A stretch of DNA of 64,000 bases from Tetrahymena elliotti 4EA (Eukaryota > Ciliophora > Oligohymenophorea > Hymenostomatida > Tetrahymenidae). Every line of letters begins with the position of its first letter. Positions within the stretch are counted from its first letter, which is position 1. The DNA lies in contig JH720316.1 in NCBI GenBank assembly GCA_000231825.2, positions 960,485 to 1,024,484 on the forward strand. Reading direction: 5' to 3'. Positions 14,792 to 25,410 of this stretch are shown here, piece after piece. The translations under genes and the position numbers were made by a program. The notes below the pieces were generated by a model, which saw nothing but the letters and a program-made list of their open reading frames with translations, did not search any database and was not told the origin of the DNA.

Positions 14792-15755
14792 AATGATTAA
14801 TAAATACTACTCTTAATATTTATCTAAAAAACTGTCTATGAATTAAACTTAAAAAAATAAAGTTAGTAAAGCCTAATTCTTTTAATTATTTCAAATAAAT
14901 TCAAAGACTCTCTCTATTTGTTTTTTTTGATCAACTAATTTAGAACTTGTTTTTGATGACTATTTTTTAGAACTTCCCAAGTTTCTTACTTGAATAAAAG
15001 AAATATTAACTGTAAGGTTTAATCGCTTAAAAAGTATCCAAAGGTAAATAAACAGATAAATTATTTATGTAATTAATATGCTATCTTTATTATTATAAAT
15101 ATAACTTTTTATTTTTCATTTATAAAGAAAGTAATTTAATTACTAATTAAATTACTATCACAATCACATAGTAACTTATTAAATTACTATCAAATATTAA
15201 TTTATCCTTTTCAAATTTTTACGATCAATAAATATTTTGATCAGCCAACTAATTTAGAACATGATCGTAATTATTATTGAATTATTTTCTTAATAAAGGA
15301 AAATAATGTTATTAATTGTCAATCAATTTTTCAAAATAACGAAATATAAATTCAATTTTCTTCCTTATTTTATTTATAATTACTTTTTAAATTAAATGAT
15401 ATTATTTGTTCAAGCTAATTAAATATTCTTGTCAATTTTGTTACAAAATTATTTAAAAAAGATATATATCATGAAACATCTTTTACTAAATAAATGATGA
15501 AAATTCATCCTAAAATACAAAATAATACCTTATTTTCAAATTTTAAAAAAATTTGAGTTAAAAAAATGATTGGTGTACTTTCGAATTGCTGAATTAATAA
15601 AATAATTATTATAAATCCATAAATATATTTATTTTTGGTAATTATCTTCATAAAATTGAAAATTGTTAATGATTTAATAAAAATACTAAGATTTATGATT
15701 ACAAGGATAAAAATATAAATTTTATTGCAGACTATCATTAAAATGAAAACTTTTT
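14792..15755. other. Intergenic spacer
   Basis: Nearly 1 kb of AT-rich DNA between the peroxidase stop and the mannosidase B start. An 84-codon hydrophobic frame on the minus strand overlaps the end of the peroxidase gene, but it has the composition of random A/T sequence. I see no supported feature. Confidence 0.55.
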
Positions 15756-16283
15756 TCAAAGTAAAAGTTATTTAATTTATGATTCCATTTCTATGGGATT
15801 AACTCTTGGTCCAAAATATTGGACTACTTTACCTGTCTTTCCGTCTACTAAAAACTTAGCAAAGTTCCAAGGGATTTTAGTTGCAGCATTATTTTAGAAT
15901 AATTCTGAATTTCTTCTTAAATATCTGTAAACAGGGTGAGTATTTTCTCCATTTACATCAATCTTTGAGAAAAGAGGGAAATCTACATTGAATGTTTTTT
16001 GGGTATATGAAAGGATTTCAGATTCAGACCAAGGCTCTTAAGCTCCAAATTAGTTACAAGGGAATCCCAAGATTTCTAATCCCTACTATTTATATTACTT
16101 ATAAAGTTAGACTAATTGAGTATAATGATCAGAAGTCAAACCACACTTGCAAGCAACATTAACAACAATAATTGCTTTCTTGTTATTGTAATCTTTCAAA
16201 GGAGTATCTTTTCCATCAATGTTAACAGCTGAAAGGTCAAATAGGCTGGTGGCTTAGCTTTCAATATCTTCAGAACCGTTCAT
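15756..16283 (-). CDS. Glutathione peroxidase-like thiol peroxidase (Cys type)
   Basis: Intronless 175-residue protein, the normal size for phospholipid-hydroperoxide-type glutathione peroxidases. The peroxidatic residue sits in NVACKCGLT and is cysteine (TGT codon), not selenocysteine. The other catalytic-site residues are also seen: Gln in LGFPCNQFGAQEPW and Trp/Asn in KIPWNFAKF. By family knowledge, Cys-type members reduce lipid or hydrogen peroxides, often using thioredoxin. No signal peptide is seen, so it is probably cytosolic. The usual ending near PIEMES runs seven codons further through two TAA (Gln) codons to TGA. An extra Cys two residues before the peroxidatic Cys is uncommon in this motif. 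Confidence 0.95.
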
Positions 16284-16999
16284 TTTTTTAACTTTTTTTA
16301 TAATTTACTACTTATTTGCTTTTTATATTGTTTAATATTCAATTTCTATTAATCCTAAGTTCTAATTTTATATGAAAAATTCATTTCTCGAATATTTCTA
16401 TCAAATTTCAAAACTAAAAAACTTACATAATTACGTATAAGTTGTACTATAAATTTACATAAACTGACTCACACAAGCTTAAATTTATGAACCTTCTCCA
16501 AAAAGATATTAAATTCAATGGCCTTCATCAAAATTAATCAATTAAAATTCTAGAAAAAATCTTACATAAAATTTTAACTAGAAGTATCAAACATTTATGT
16601 TTATTTTATTTCAAAGTTAACAAACTATTATTAGAAAAAAGGATAAGAAAGATACTTTATTTTTATTTTTTTATCAAAAAATATCATAAAAATAAAATGA
16701 TTTAGTCTAACTAATAAGCAGATATTAAAAAATGATTGATTTATTGATTAAATTATTGCTTTTTTGTGTTGCAAAAAATAATTTAAAAGTTTATTTAAAA
16801 CAATAATATTAAGAATTATTTTACTATGCGGTATTTTTAAATTCTATGTATATAATCAAAACTCAAGCAATTTATTAAAAATCAAATCAAAAATAATTTA
16901 TTTTATCCATAAAAATTTTACAAAGTCAAAAAAAAAAATAGTTTGATTATGATATTGAAATAAGATGGTGTATATAATATAAAATTTTTATTTTAACTC
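16284..16999. other. Intergenic spacer
   Basis: About 720 bases of AT-rich sequence between two minus-strand genes. It includes the presumed peroxidase promoter and the 3' region of the cyclic-nucleotide-binding gene. Nothing else was recognised. Confidence 0.6.
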
Positions 17000-19144
17000 T
17001 CAATAAATTTCATTAGCTAACAAAGAAACTTTACTTTATTTATTAATTTTAGGTAAAATATATTTGCTAGATTTATTATTTTAAACAAGTTTTTTTGGCT
17101 AACTATTATTTTACATTGAATTTAATTTTTTACTATCTCCACCTAATAAAGTTGAATTAATTAATTCATCAATAATGTTTTTTTATATTAATAGAGATTA
17201 ATTTTAGTTAGTACGTTGTTGAACCTCTTCATAAACTTTTTTATTTTTTATTAGATTAGTATCTGATCTACTAGATCCTAGCTTATTATGGGGTTTTTAA
17301 TTGATGGTTTAGTTGTTATTATTCTTTTTATTGTTATATTTTTATATCATCAACTCAGTTTAATAAGAATCTATTCCCTTAGTTTTATGTTAAAGTCTGT
17401 CTGTTTACTTAAGTAGCATGGAGTTTAAATAATCTTCTTATTTTTCAAGCTTATTAATTTATTATAATTCACTTAAAATTGACATTTTAATGTCTTTTTG
17501 TGCATTCCCTTAGTTTTAAGAATTCATGTTTGGAGTTAAGTCCTCCTCTGATAATTTTCTTTACATTTATCTACTATTTTTATTAAAAATGCTTGCTTTA
17601 AAACTTAAATTATTAAAATTTGAACTCTTATCTTAACTCATGCTTCTATCAGAACTTTAAAGAAAATTAGAACTAAATTAATTTTCATTACTCGAGCTTT
17701 ATTAGCTTTAATTTGATTGCTTTTTATTTTTTGAAATATCTTTATTCTAATTTATTTCATCATAAATTTAATATTTATCCAAAGTTACTTTAGGTAAAAA
17801 AGGAAGACGATGTTAGAATATATTAGCCTATCTAAAAGAATTAACCAATTCATTGTTAAAGCTCTGAACAATATCATTTTTGTAATTATTCCACATTATA
17901 TTTTCAATATATTATCTTTTTATCTTCTCATTAGAAGGATAATGTTTAATTGAAGTTTCAAATTGCTTATATACATCGATTGGGACACTGCTTTTTAAAT
18001 CCTAGAGAGTGATTGTTAAAATATCACAATCAGTTGTTGAAACTGCTGTGTAAGGAATTTCTAAGTTATTAAAAACCTCATAATCTCCAAAAACATTTCC
18101 ATTACCTATTTCTTCTAATTAAACATCAATCGTTTTGTATCTTTTTAGCCTAATTTCTTCTGGGCTAGGATCTTAGTAATCATCTAGAATGTTATTTGTT
18201 CTATGATCGATTCTAAATTTAAGTGTAGTAATGAGCTTTACAATACCATTTCTAACAAAAAATATTCCTTTTGGTTTTTCTCCTTATTTGATGATGATTG
18301 TATTTTTAGAACATTAAGTCAATGTTGTTTTAGTTGATAGTTTGAGAATATCTTTCTGTTGCATTTCTCTCATTTACCACAAATTTGTATAAAAATCTAC
18401 CATTATACTTATTTTGGCATTCTTGCTTTATGATAAATATTTTTCAAAAATCTACTTTTTTAATACTAATAAATTTGTAATATCCAAACACACTGCTGTT
18501 GCAGTTCTATTTTCATTAAACAATAAACCTAGCTCACCAAAAGCATCACCAGATTCTAATCTAGCTACTTCTCTTACACCTACTCCTAATATACTCTAAG
18601 AAATATTGTCTCCTTTTTGTTCAATTATCTGGCTTTTACGATGATTTTTTGTTGGGCTGTTTTCTTTTTTGGTTGATTATATATTTTTTTCATTATCATT
18701 TTGTTAATTGCTATTGCCTCCCTCTTTATTTTGATTTTTATTATCCATTTTTATAAAAGTATCAGCATCATTTTATGTTCTAATATATAAACCTATTACA
18801 CCATTTAAAATTATATAAAACTTATCTGCAGCATCTCCTTGCCTAAATAAAATATGATCAAGAGGCCAGCTTTCTAATTCCAAATGTTTTAAGACTTCAG
18901 CATAATGAGTAGAATCTTAATAAGACTGCAAAAATTTTACTTTCCTTAAGCATTCTTTCATAATTTATATATGCTCAGATCTTCTATTTTCAGCTGGGAT
19001 TTAAAGAATTTCAATTAGCACTTTTGCATCTTAAGTATTAACTGAAATAGGCTTCACTTTTGTAGTCTGCTAATTTTCTTAATTTTTTTCTGAATTTTCT
19101 GCTTCGTTATTTTTAAGATCTTCTTTGCTTATTAAATGCTTCAT
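17000..19144 (-). CDS. Protein with two cyclic-nucleotide-binding (CNB) domains
   Basis: Uninterrupted 714-residue frame. The start is the first ATG (MKHLISKEDLKN) and the stop is TGA at 17000-17002. CNB domain 1 spans about residues 80-245. Its phosphate-binding cassette reads FGELGLLFNENRTATAV, with the Glu and Arg that contact cAMP or cGMP in this family. A low-complexity insertion (N, Q, K, S) breaks the domain upstream of the cassette. CNB domain 2 (about residues 260-400) is weaker, with FGDYEVF in place of a full cassette, so it may not bind nucleotide. The C-terminal 300 residues are Asn/Ser/Gln/Lys-rich and disordered-looking. There is no kinase, channel or GEF domain, so the output is unknown. 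It diverges from the 19558 gene across a 413-base shared 5' region. Confidence 0.88.
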
Positions 19145-19557
19145 GTTTTTTTGTTTTCTTTCACACTTGAGTTATGTTTTAATTGATTAACTAATTTTTG
19201 ATATTAAAATAAAAATAACTGAATGAATGAATAATTTTGCATCAAAAAATTAATAATTTCACTAAATCTTTAATATTGCATATTAATAAATTTTAATGGT
19301 CATTTATAATCTTCAATAATTCAGTAATGTTTAGAAATAATTTTTCAAATATTTTAAAATAATTTATTTTTTTTAGATTTTTATTGAAAAATAATTAAAA
19401 ATTTTTAAATGAATTATTGAAGTCTTTTTAATTTTTGAACATAATCTACTACTCTCTAAGCTAACAAATTCAAATATAAAGATTATTATTATACTTTGAT
19501 TTAATCCTACTTTGGAATATTTAATAACAAATTATTCACTAATTAATACTTAAATGA
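19145..19557. other. Shared 5' region between divergent genes
   Basis: A 413-base AT-rich interval separates the start codons of a minus-strand and a plus-strand gene, so it must contain both promoters. No specific element could be identified. Confidence 0.5.
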
Positions 19558-21387
19558 ATGGAGAATAGTAAAAGTGAAAAAAATTTTACAAGAACTCAAA
19601 AAAATCCAACATCTTTTTTTTCAAATGGAATTATTTTAGATCCAATGACAGCTGCTAATTTGCAGTAAGAAAATATTAAAAGTCATCTAAAGCAATCAAA
19701 GGTAGAGGGAAACCATGAAAAAGCTATATACTTAAAGCACCTACTTACAAATAAAATAAATGTACCTTCAAACTAAATGCTTTCAAAAGCTGGAAAGTTT
19801 TACAATTATCGAAGCTATGGCTATGAGACAATTTATCAATAAAACAAGATAAAAATAGGAGATGTCCTTAAGTAATTTGATAAGAATTAACTCAGTACAG
19901 AAATGGATTAAAGTAATGGCTAAAGTCATAATGAATAAAACAAAACAGATAATAGCCATAAAGGAATAAACTTCTAAGAAAATAAGAAAACATTTAGGTC
20001 TTACTCCCCATAAGACAGAAATGAAGATGTTTTATTTGATAAAAATTAATCATATAAAATATTAAATACAACATGTCTTTAGTTTAAAAGAGAAAAAAAA
20101 GATAAAATAAATTCAATCATTTAAAAGAATAAATAACATCCAAACTAAAAGCCTTCATCTGCTTTTACTCGTTAGGAGAGAAAAAGATTAATTGAATTAG
20201 ACCATAAATTTGATAATGATTCTTCTCACTTAAATTATTATCCTATTTATGATTAAATATTTCCTTCTTCTTCACCTCACTCATTTTTACCTCTTCCTTC
20301 TACCTAGGTAAACTCTTATTGTATTTAATTTAAATAGAATTTTTCAATTTTATATTAAAAAGAGAAGGCAAGATGTTCAAATGGCTCCAGATTGTATCAT
20401 TAGAGGAAATTTATGTGAGTTTAAAATTAGAGTTATCACTTAAGAGATGAAAAAATATTCGGATAAGATTGTTTCTCTCCTTAAAAAGCTTGAAGATATA
20501 GAAATAGAGTTTGAGCTCCAAAAAGAAAAGCTTCATAAAGACGAACCATAGAAGTTGAGGGATATGCTTGATATTATTTAAGAAAAAAAAAGATCCATAG
20601 GAGAAGAAATATTAGAAAATTAGAAATAATTTATTCAAGCAAGAACAGAATATGAATTGCTCATAGGTGAAAATCTAGATAAATAAGATGATGATGCATT
20701 TAATATAGTACCTGATAAAATGAGATCACATGAAATGAATTATCTCTTTAAAACAATTAAAAGTAAGTTATTAATCTGAGAAGAAAAAAAACATTAAATA
20801 TTAACTGTTTTTAAATAGGCAGGGGTCCACTATTCCCTGAATAAAATGTTAAAGATTTAAAAGAAAGATTATTTAACAATTATAAGGATAATTAGATTTC
20901 TGAATAAGGTACTTTCTATTTTGATAGAACAAAAGGAAGAGATTAGCTTTTTAGGCCTGTAATTGGTCCTGAGTATTATGATCATTATAAGTAATATGAA
21001 AATGTACACTTTCAGAAAACAACATATTTAGTTCATCTAAATAAGCAAGATACAAAGTTTACTTATTATACGAAGCATGATTTTCATGCTCAAAAAAATG
21101 AATTGACAGATAAAATTCCTATTGATTGGAACAAAATAGTGGAAGGCTAGCAAAAGCTATCAAGTTACACAAAAGCCCCTATCTATACTAATATACAAAA
21201 ACAAACAACAAGAGATAAGCCTAATCCCCATTAAATAAGAACAATAAAAGTTAATGCAAACTTTTACAGTAATAATTAAAATCAAAATTTTCCTAAGCTA
21301 AGTTAAACTGCAAGATCATTATCACCACCAAAGTATTAGTAAAATAAATTAGATGATTCTTTGTTAAGTTAAAATTTATTTGACTGA
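19558..21387 (+). CDS. Unrecognised 572-residue coiled-coil protein
   Basis: Three exons (19558-20307, 20363-20762, 20819-21387) rejoin in frame and end at TGA. The ATG at 19558 is used because an overlapping ATG four bases upstream reaches TGA after seven codons. The N-terminal 250 residues are Lys/Asn/Gln/Ser-rich without a known domain. Residues about 250-385 are charged, with heptad-like stretches (KKLEDIEIEFELQKEKL) that suggest a coiled coil. The C-terminal part has several aromatic motifs (GPEYYDHYKQYE, FTYYTKHDFHAQ) and an SLSPPK tail. I do not recognise the family. A structural or cilium-associated role would be a guess. The larger second and third exons have clearly more coding-like codon use than the introns. 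Confidence 0.75.
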
Positions 21388-21471
21388 TAAACTAAACAAA
21401 ATTATATATTTTGTATGCTTATTTCATTATTTTTAATTTAAGAAAATTTATTTGAATTTATTGATAAAAAA

Positions 21472-21542
21472 TGCACCGACCGGGAATCGAACCCGGGTCA
21501 AAGCGATGGCAACGCTCTATTCTACCACTAAACCATCGGTGC
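21472..21542 (-). tRNA. tRNA-Gly (anticodon GCC)
   Basis: Read on the minus strand, the 71 bases fold into a full cloverleaf. The acceptor stem is GCACCGA/TCGGTGC, and the D-arm contains AGTGGTA. The anticodon stem is GAGCG/CGCTT with loop TTGCCAT (GCC at 34-36). The T-arm is CCGGG/CCCGG with loop TTCGATT. A T-run (AAAAAA on the plus strand) just downstream is a plausible Pol III terminator. No intron. Confidence 0.95.
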
Positions 21543-21711
21543 TTTCGGTGATAGAAATACATTTTTCATAACATTCTGCTTTAATTTTACCTTTTTGATT
21601 AAGTGAATTTCATATCTATTTTATGTGCCTTTTTTTTAGAAATTTATCTTTGAAAATAAAAAACAATTTAATAGTTATTCAACATAAAAACTTGAATTTA
21701 TTTATAAAAAA

Positions 21712-21782
21712 TGCACCGACCGGGAACCCGGGTCAAAGCGATGGAAGGAAATGCTCTATTCTTTCTACTAAACCATCCGTGC
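21712..21782 (-). pseudogene. tRNA-Gly pseudogene
   Basis: Clearly related to the tRNA-Gly genes on either side but broken. Five bases are missing from the T-loop, which destroys the B box. The anticodon region has an insertion and no longer carries GCC. One acceptor-stem position is changed (CCATCCGTGC instead of CCATCGGTGC). Flanking sequence resembles that of the intact copies, so it arose by local duplication. Confidence 0.85.
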
Positions 21783-21867
21783 TTTCAGTAAAAAAATAAA
21801 ATATTCAGATGTAAAACACAAATGAAAAGTTATTGAATACAAAAAATTTTTATCAATTTATAAAAAA

Positions 21868-21938
21868 TGCACCGACCGGGAATCGAACCCGGGTCAAAGC
21901 GATGGCAACGCTCTATTCTACCACTAAACCATCGGTGC
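21868..21938 (-). tRNA. tRNA-Gly (anticodon GCC), second copy
   Basis: Identical across the 71-base gene to the copy at 21472-21542, with the same cloverleaf and GCC anticodon and a downstream T-run on the minus strand. The two intact genes flank a degenerate copy at roughly 200-base spacing. Confidence 0.95.
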
Positions 21939-22228
21939 TTTCGGTAATATTAACCCATTCAATCAAACCATTCTTTTGTTTTTTCTATTAAATAAATTGT
22001 AATGTTTTTTTTTATTGAGAGAATAGAATAAGTTTGATATACTTACTATTTCTTTTAAAGTAGAAATTTTTAATAATTTAAAAAATGTAGCTAATGAATG
22101 AAGCTATTGTAATGAATTTTTATTCAAAAGAAAAAAGATACTTCAAATATATAATTTGAGCAATTTAATTAAACAAGTAATTGAAATAATAACTAAAGTG
22201 GAAAACTCGTTTTAAAATAGATTGGTCT

Positions 22229-24160
22229 TCAATATGTATTTTAAACTTTTGTTATTTCTCCTATGTAAGTTAGAATATTGTATTTTCCATTTAAGAATGA
22301 TACTTTAACATTAAATTTCCATCCCTTTTCAGTTCCTACTGTTTCAGCTTTGATTTTAGGAGCTAATATTTCAGGTACTTTAATTTTAATAGAAGTAAAA
22401 GGTATTTTAAAATACATTCCTTCAGTGACATGGTAAAATGTTTTATTATCTCCTTTTTCTTCTAATCTCATAACAATTAACATGTTATAGATTTCTTCAT
22501 ATAATTTTTCTTCTTTCATATATTGGAAAGAATTAAATTTACTTATTTAACCACATTAATTAATGAATGATCTCTACCATAATTCACTACCATCGTCGTT
22601 GCAAGTTACAGTAAGAACAACTTGACCATTATTCATGTTTTGAGGTAATTAAAATATTTTTTCAACTGCATTTACAAAGTAATTATTGTCAGAAAAAATT
22701 GTGCAACTTCCTTCTGCGACACAACCTTTTTTGCTAAAATCAACGTTTATTGATTTATTATCTAATTTATTAGGCTTAATAATATGAAAATCTACCAATC
22801 CTTTTGGATAATTAAAAAGATTTTGGCCAATTATTCTTGTGTATAATCCCTATCCAATGTTTGGAGCAGTATAACTCCATCCTAAACAAAATTAATGAGT
22901 TTTATCAAAAATATAAGTTTTAAACTTTCCTGACCAAGCTCTAAAGAAACTATTTCTAATTTGCTCTGCCTTTCCATCTAATCTTCCTACTTAATGAACC
23001 ATGGGCACAAGAGTTTAGACAATATGAGCTCTCAATTTTCTTTTATTTATATAATCAGAAATAATATTATTCTTTACAAAATTCGAGTCTTTCATAGATT
23101 ATTCGAAGCTATACTATAGATTTCTACTCCTACTTTCCTTGAGCAATGCTTAATATATAGAACTTGAGAGTTAAAGGGCATCTTCTATAGCTAAGCAGGC
23201 CCCTTGTGCTAAATTAGGTGCCATAGCATGACAAGCATCACCAAGAAGAACTATTCTTCCTTATGACCATTCTTTCATTTTGGGTAGATCATAAATAGGA
23301 GTCTTGACTATTTCTTCAGATTTGGTGCTATTTATAACTTAACTTGCTAGTTTTCCAAAATCTTTGAAATAATATAATAAATCTTCCTTTTCTTATTCGC
23401 TAATAACTTGTGTTTTAGAGGATTTAGGTTCATCATCAATTAAACCATCTGATTATGAATAAAATTAAATATTATGTTCTCCAACTGCAAACCAATAACA
23501 TTAGGGATCTTTTAAGCCAACAACACCAAATCTTCTAAATGAACCCCATGCTTCAAATGCAGGAGAGCTAGACAACTCAGAATTATGACTGACGCCTTAA
23601 TAATATGAATATCCTGCATATGTAGGTTAAACATCAGGAAAAATAGATTATCTCACTTTAGAATGTAAACCATCTGCACCAACAAGTAAGCTAGTCTCTA
23701 AAATTTTCCCATCATCTAGGGTAATTCTTACTAAATCTTCATTTTATTCAACTTATTCAACTCTTTTTCCTAGAAGTAGCTAATCAGAAGGAAATGATTC
23801 TCTAAGAGTTTTTTAAAGTGTTCCTCTTCTTAAGCATAAACATGAAGTCAATCTATCAATTCTATTTGAAGGTCTTACAAGCCAATCATCTAACTATTTT
23901 GATCTATAACCTGCACAGAACATTACTCTTCCATCTTCTGAAAGCTTTTTTTCTAAACCTAATTACCTTAAAGCCATTTAAGCTGGTCCCCATAAACCAA
24001 TGCCTTAACCTACTTTTGTATCAAATTCTTTGGCTTGATCAATAATCAAAGGCTTAAATCCATATTTAGTGCATGATAAACCAAAAGTGAGTCCTCCAAT
24101 ACCACCTCCGCATACAATAATTGGGAAATATTAAGCTACCTACTTTGTTACTTAAGTCAT
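22229..24160 (-). CDS. FAD-dependent monooxygenase fused to a C-terminal DUF4166-like domain
   Basis: Intronless 643-residue frame. The N-terminal two thirds is a class A flavoprotein hydroxylase. It has the dinucleotide-binding motif CGGGIGG at about residues 17-23, an LVGADGLHSKVRQ segment (the DG motif region), and GRIVLLGDACHAMAPNLAQG near residue 300, where the GD motif contacts FAD. The C-terminal 200 or so residues resemble DUF4166: an early W-R-R-F-like patch (LWQRSF), then RLEEKGDN, and a beta-rich end, GWKFNVKVSFLNGKYN. By family knowledge these enzymes use NAD(P)H and O2 to hydroxylate or epoxidise small molecules; the substrate is unknown. The apparent end at KV is followed by a TAA (Gln), and the true TGA lies three codons further on. 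The DUF4166 call rests on motif memory only. Confidence 0.9.
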
Positions 24161-25410
24161 TTTAACTATCTAATTGAAATATTTGATAATAAATATCTTT
24201 GAATAATTATTTATTCTTAGATTTTCTTAAATCTTACTAATAATAAAATAGCGACAATTAATAGAAATCGGATAGTATTTTAAAAGATATTCAAAATATA
24301 ATTAAATATAATTACCGTATAATACAGTATACTATCATGTAACATAATCTTTGATTTGCTAAATTTTAAGCATGGTCACTAAAACAATAATTCTTTAATC
24401 TTTGAATCGATCAATTTAATGCAAAAATTGGAATTAAGGTAGATTATATTGTTAGAATAAAAAAAAAATATGTGAAATGATCTAATTGAGTACCAAAAAG
24501 ATTTTATAAACATATTTAAATAGAATTTTTAATCATAAAAAAGATAATGATATAATAAATTTATAAATATTAAAGCTCTCAAAAATGTAATACCATATGC
24601 TAAATAAAATTTTGTGGTATTTTATTTACTAACTTTATCTAGAAAGAAGAATCATAATTAAAAATAAATTAAAAAACTGAAATTTACAATATCAGGTAGA
24701 AAATAATCTAAAGAAAAAAAAGTCAATTTTAATCTTTGTTTTATATATTTAATTTATAGTTTAATTAGAAATAAGTGAAAATTAAAAATTTTTAATATTG
24801 TTGTATTCATTACAAAAAAAACCATATTTATTTGACTAAATTAAGGAATTCTATCTTAAAAATGCATAGATAGAAGTTATTTTTATAAAAAAATGAATTT
24901 TGTAATCTTGCTCGGATTAAAATTTTTAGATATATTCTCCATAAGAGCTTTCTGTATGTGATCAAGAATAACCTTTAGATTTTACACAAAAACCTGCATC
25001 TAATTTGAATAAATTTTGAGCAATACATTTTTTAAATTTAAAAATAGATTTCTGTTTCTAGTTTATCTTAATGCCTTTATGGATAATAAATGTTTAAAGG
25101 ATAGTATAATTATTTTTGGAATTAAGCCAAATAATTTAAAATATAAACTCTTTAAAATTTTCAATGATTCTATTAAGAAGAAATGGGTGTAATACCTACC
25201 TAATTCAAACTTCCTTTTAAAAGTTAATATAAAAGAAAAGTCTATTAAAAAAATTAATAATCAGTCTTTTTATTTAAAATAAAAGTAATTAAATAGTAAT
25301 TTTTTTACATGCTTATGTTTCAATTTAATATGTAATCAAATAAGAAAAGAAAGAATTCTCAAAATTTAATCTTAAAAATAACTAATAAAAAGTTAAAGCT
25401 TTAATTAAAG
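24161..25410. other. Intergenic region with a relic exon
   Basis: About 1.25 kb of AT-rich DNA between the monooxygenase start (minus) and the membrane-protein start (plus). It therefore contains both promoters. The only recognisable content is a degenerate copy of an early exon of the downstream gene at about 24936-25120, listed separately. Confidence 0.6.
24936..25120 (+). pseudogene. Relic of cysteine-rich exon of the downstream membrane-protein gene
   Basis: The translated pieces VCDQEQPLDFTQKP and ISVSSLSQCLYGQ line up in order with LCDQGYSLDFSQNP and ISCVSQCPYGQ of the gene at 25411. They flank an equivalent intron position (just after the NP/KP codons). Several cysteines are lost, no start codon is present, and the frame closes. 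This looks like a decayed local duplicate of exons 1-2. Confidence 0.65.

Noticed and set aside
15505..15759. 84-codon hydrophobic minus-strand frame
   Set aside because: It overlaps the peroxidase stop, has I/F/L/K composition typical of translated A/T-rich spacer, and is bounded by codons that are not stops in this genetic code.
18414..18599. 61-codon plus-strand frame
   Set aside because: Antisense to the cyclic-nucleotide-binding domain exon.
23818..24045. 75-codon plus-strand frame
   Set aside because: Antisense to the monooxygenase FAD-binding region.
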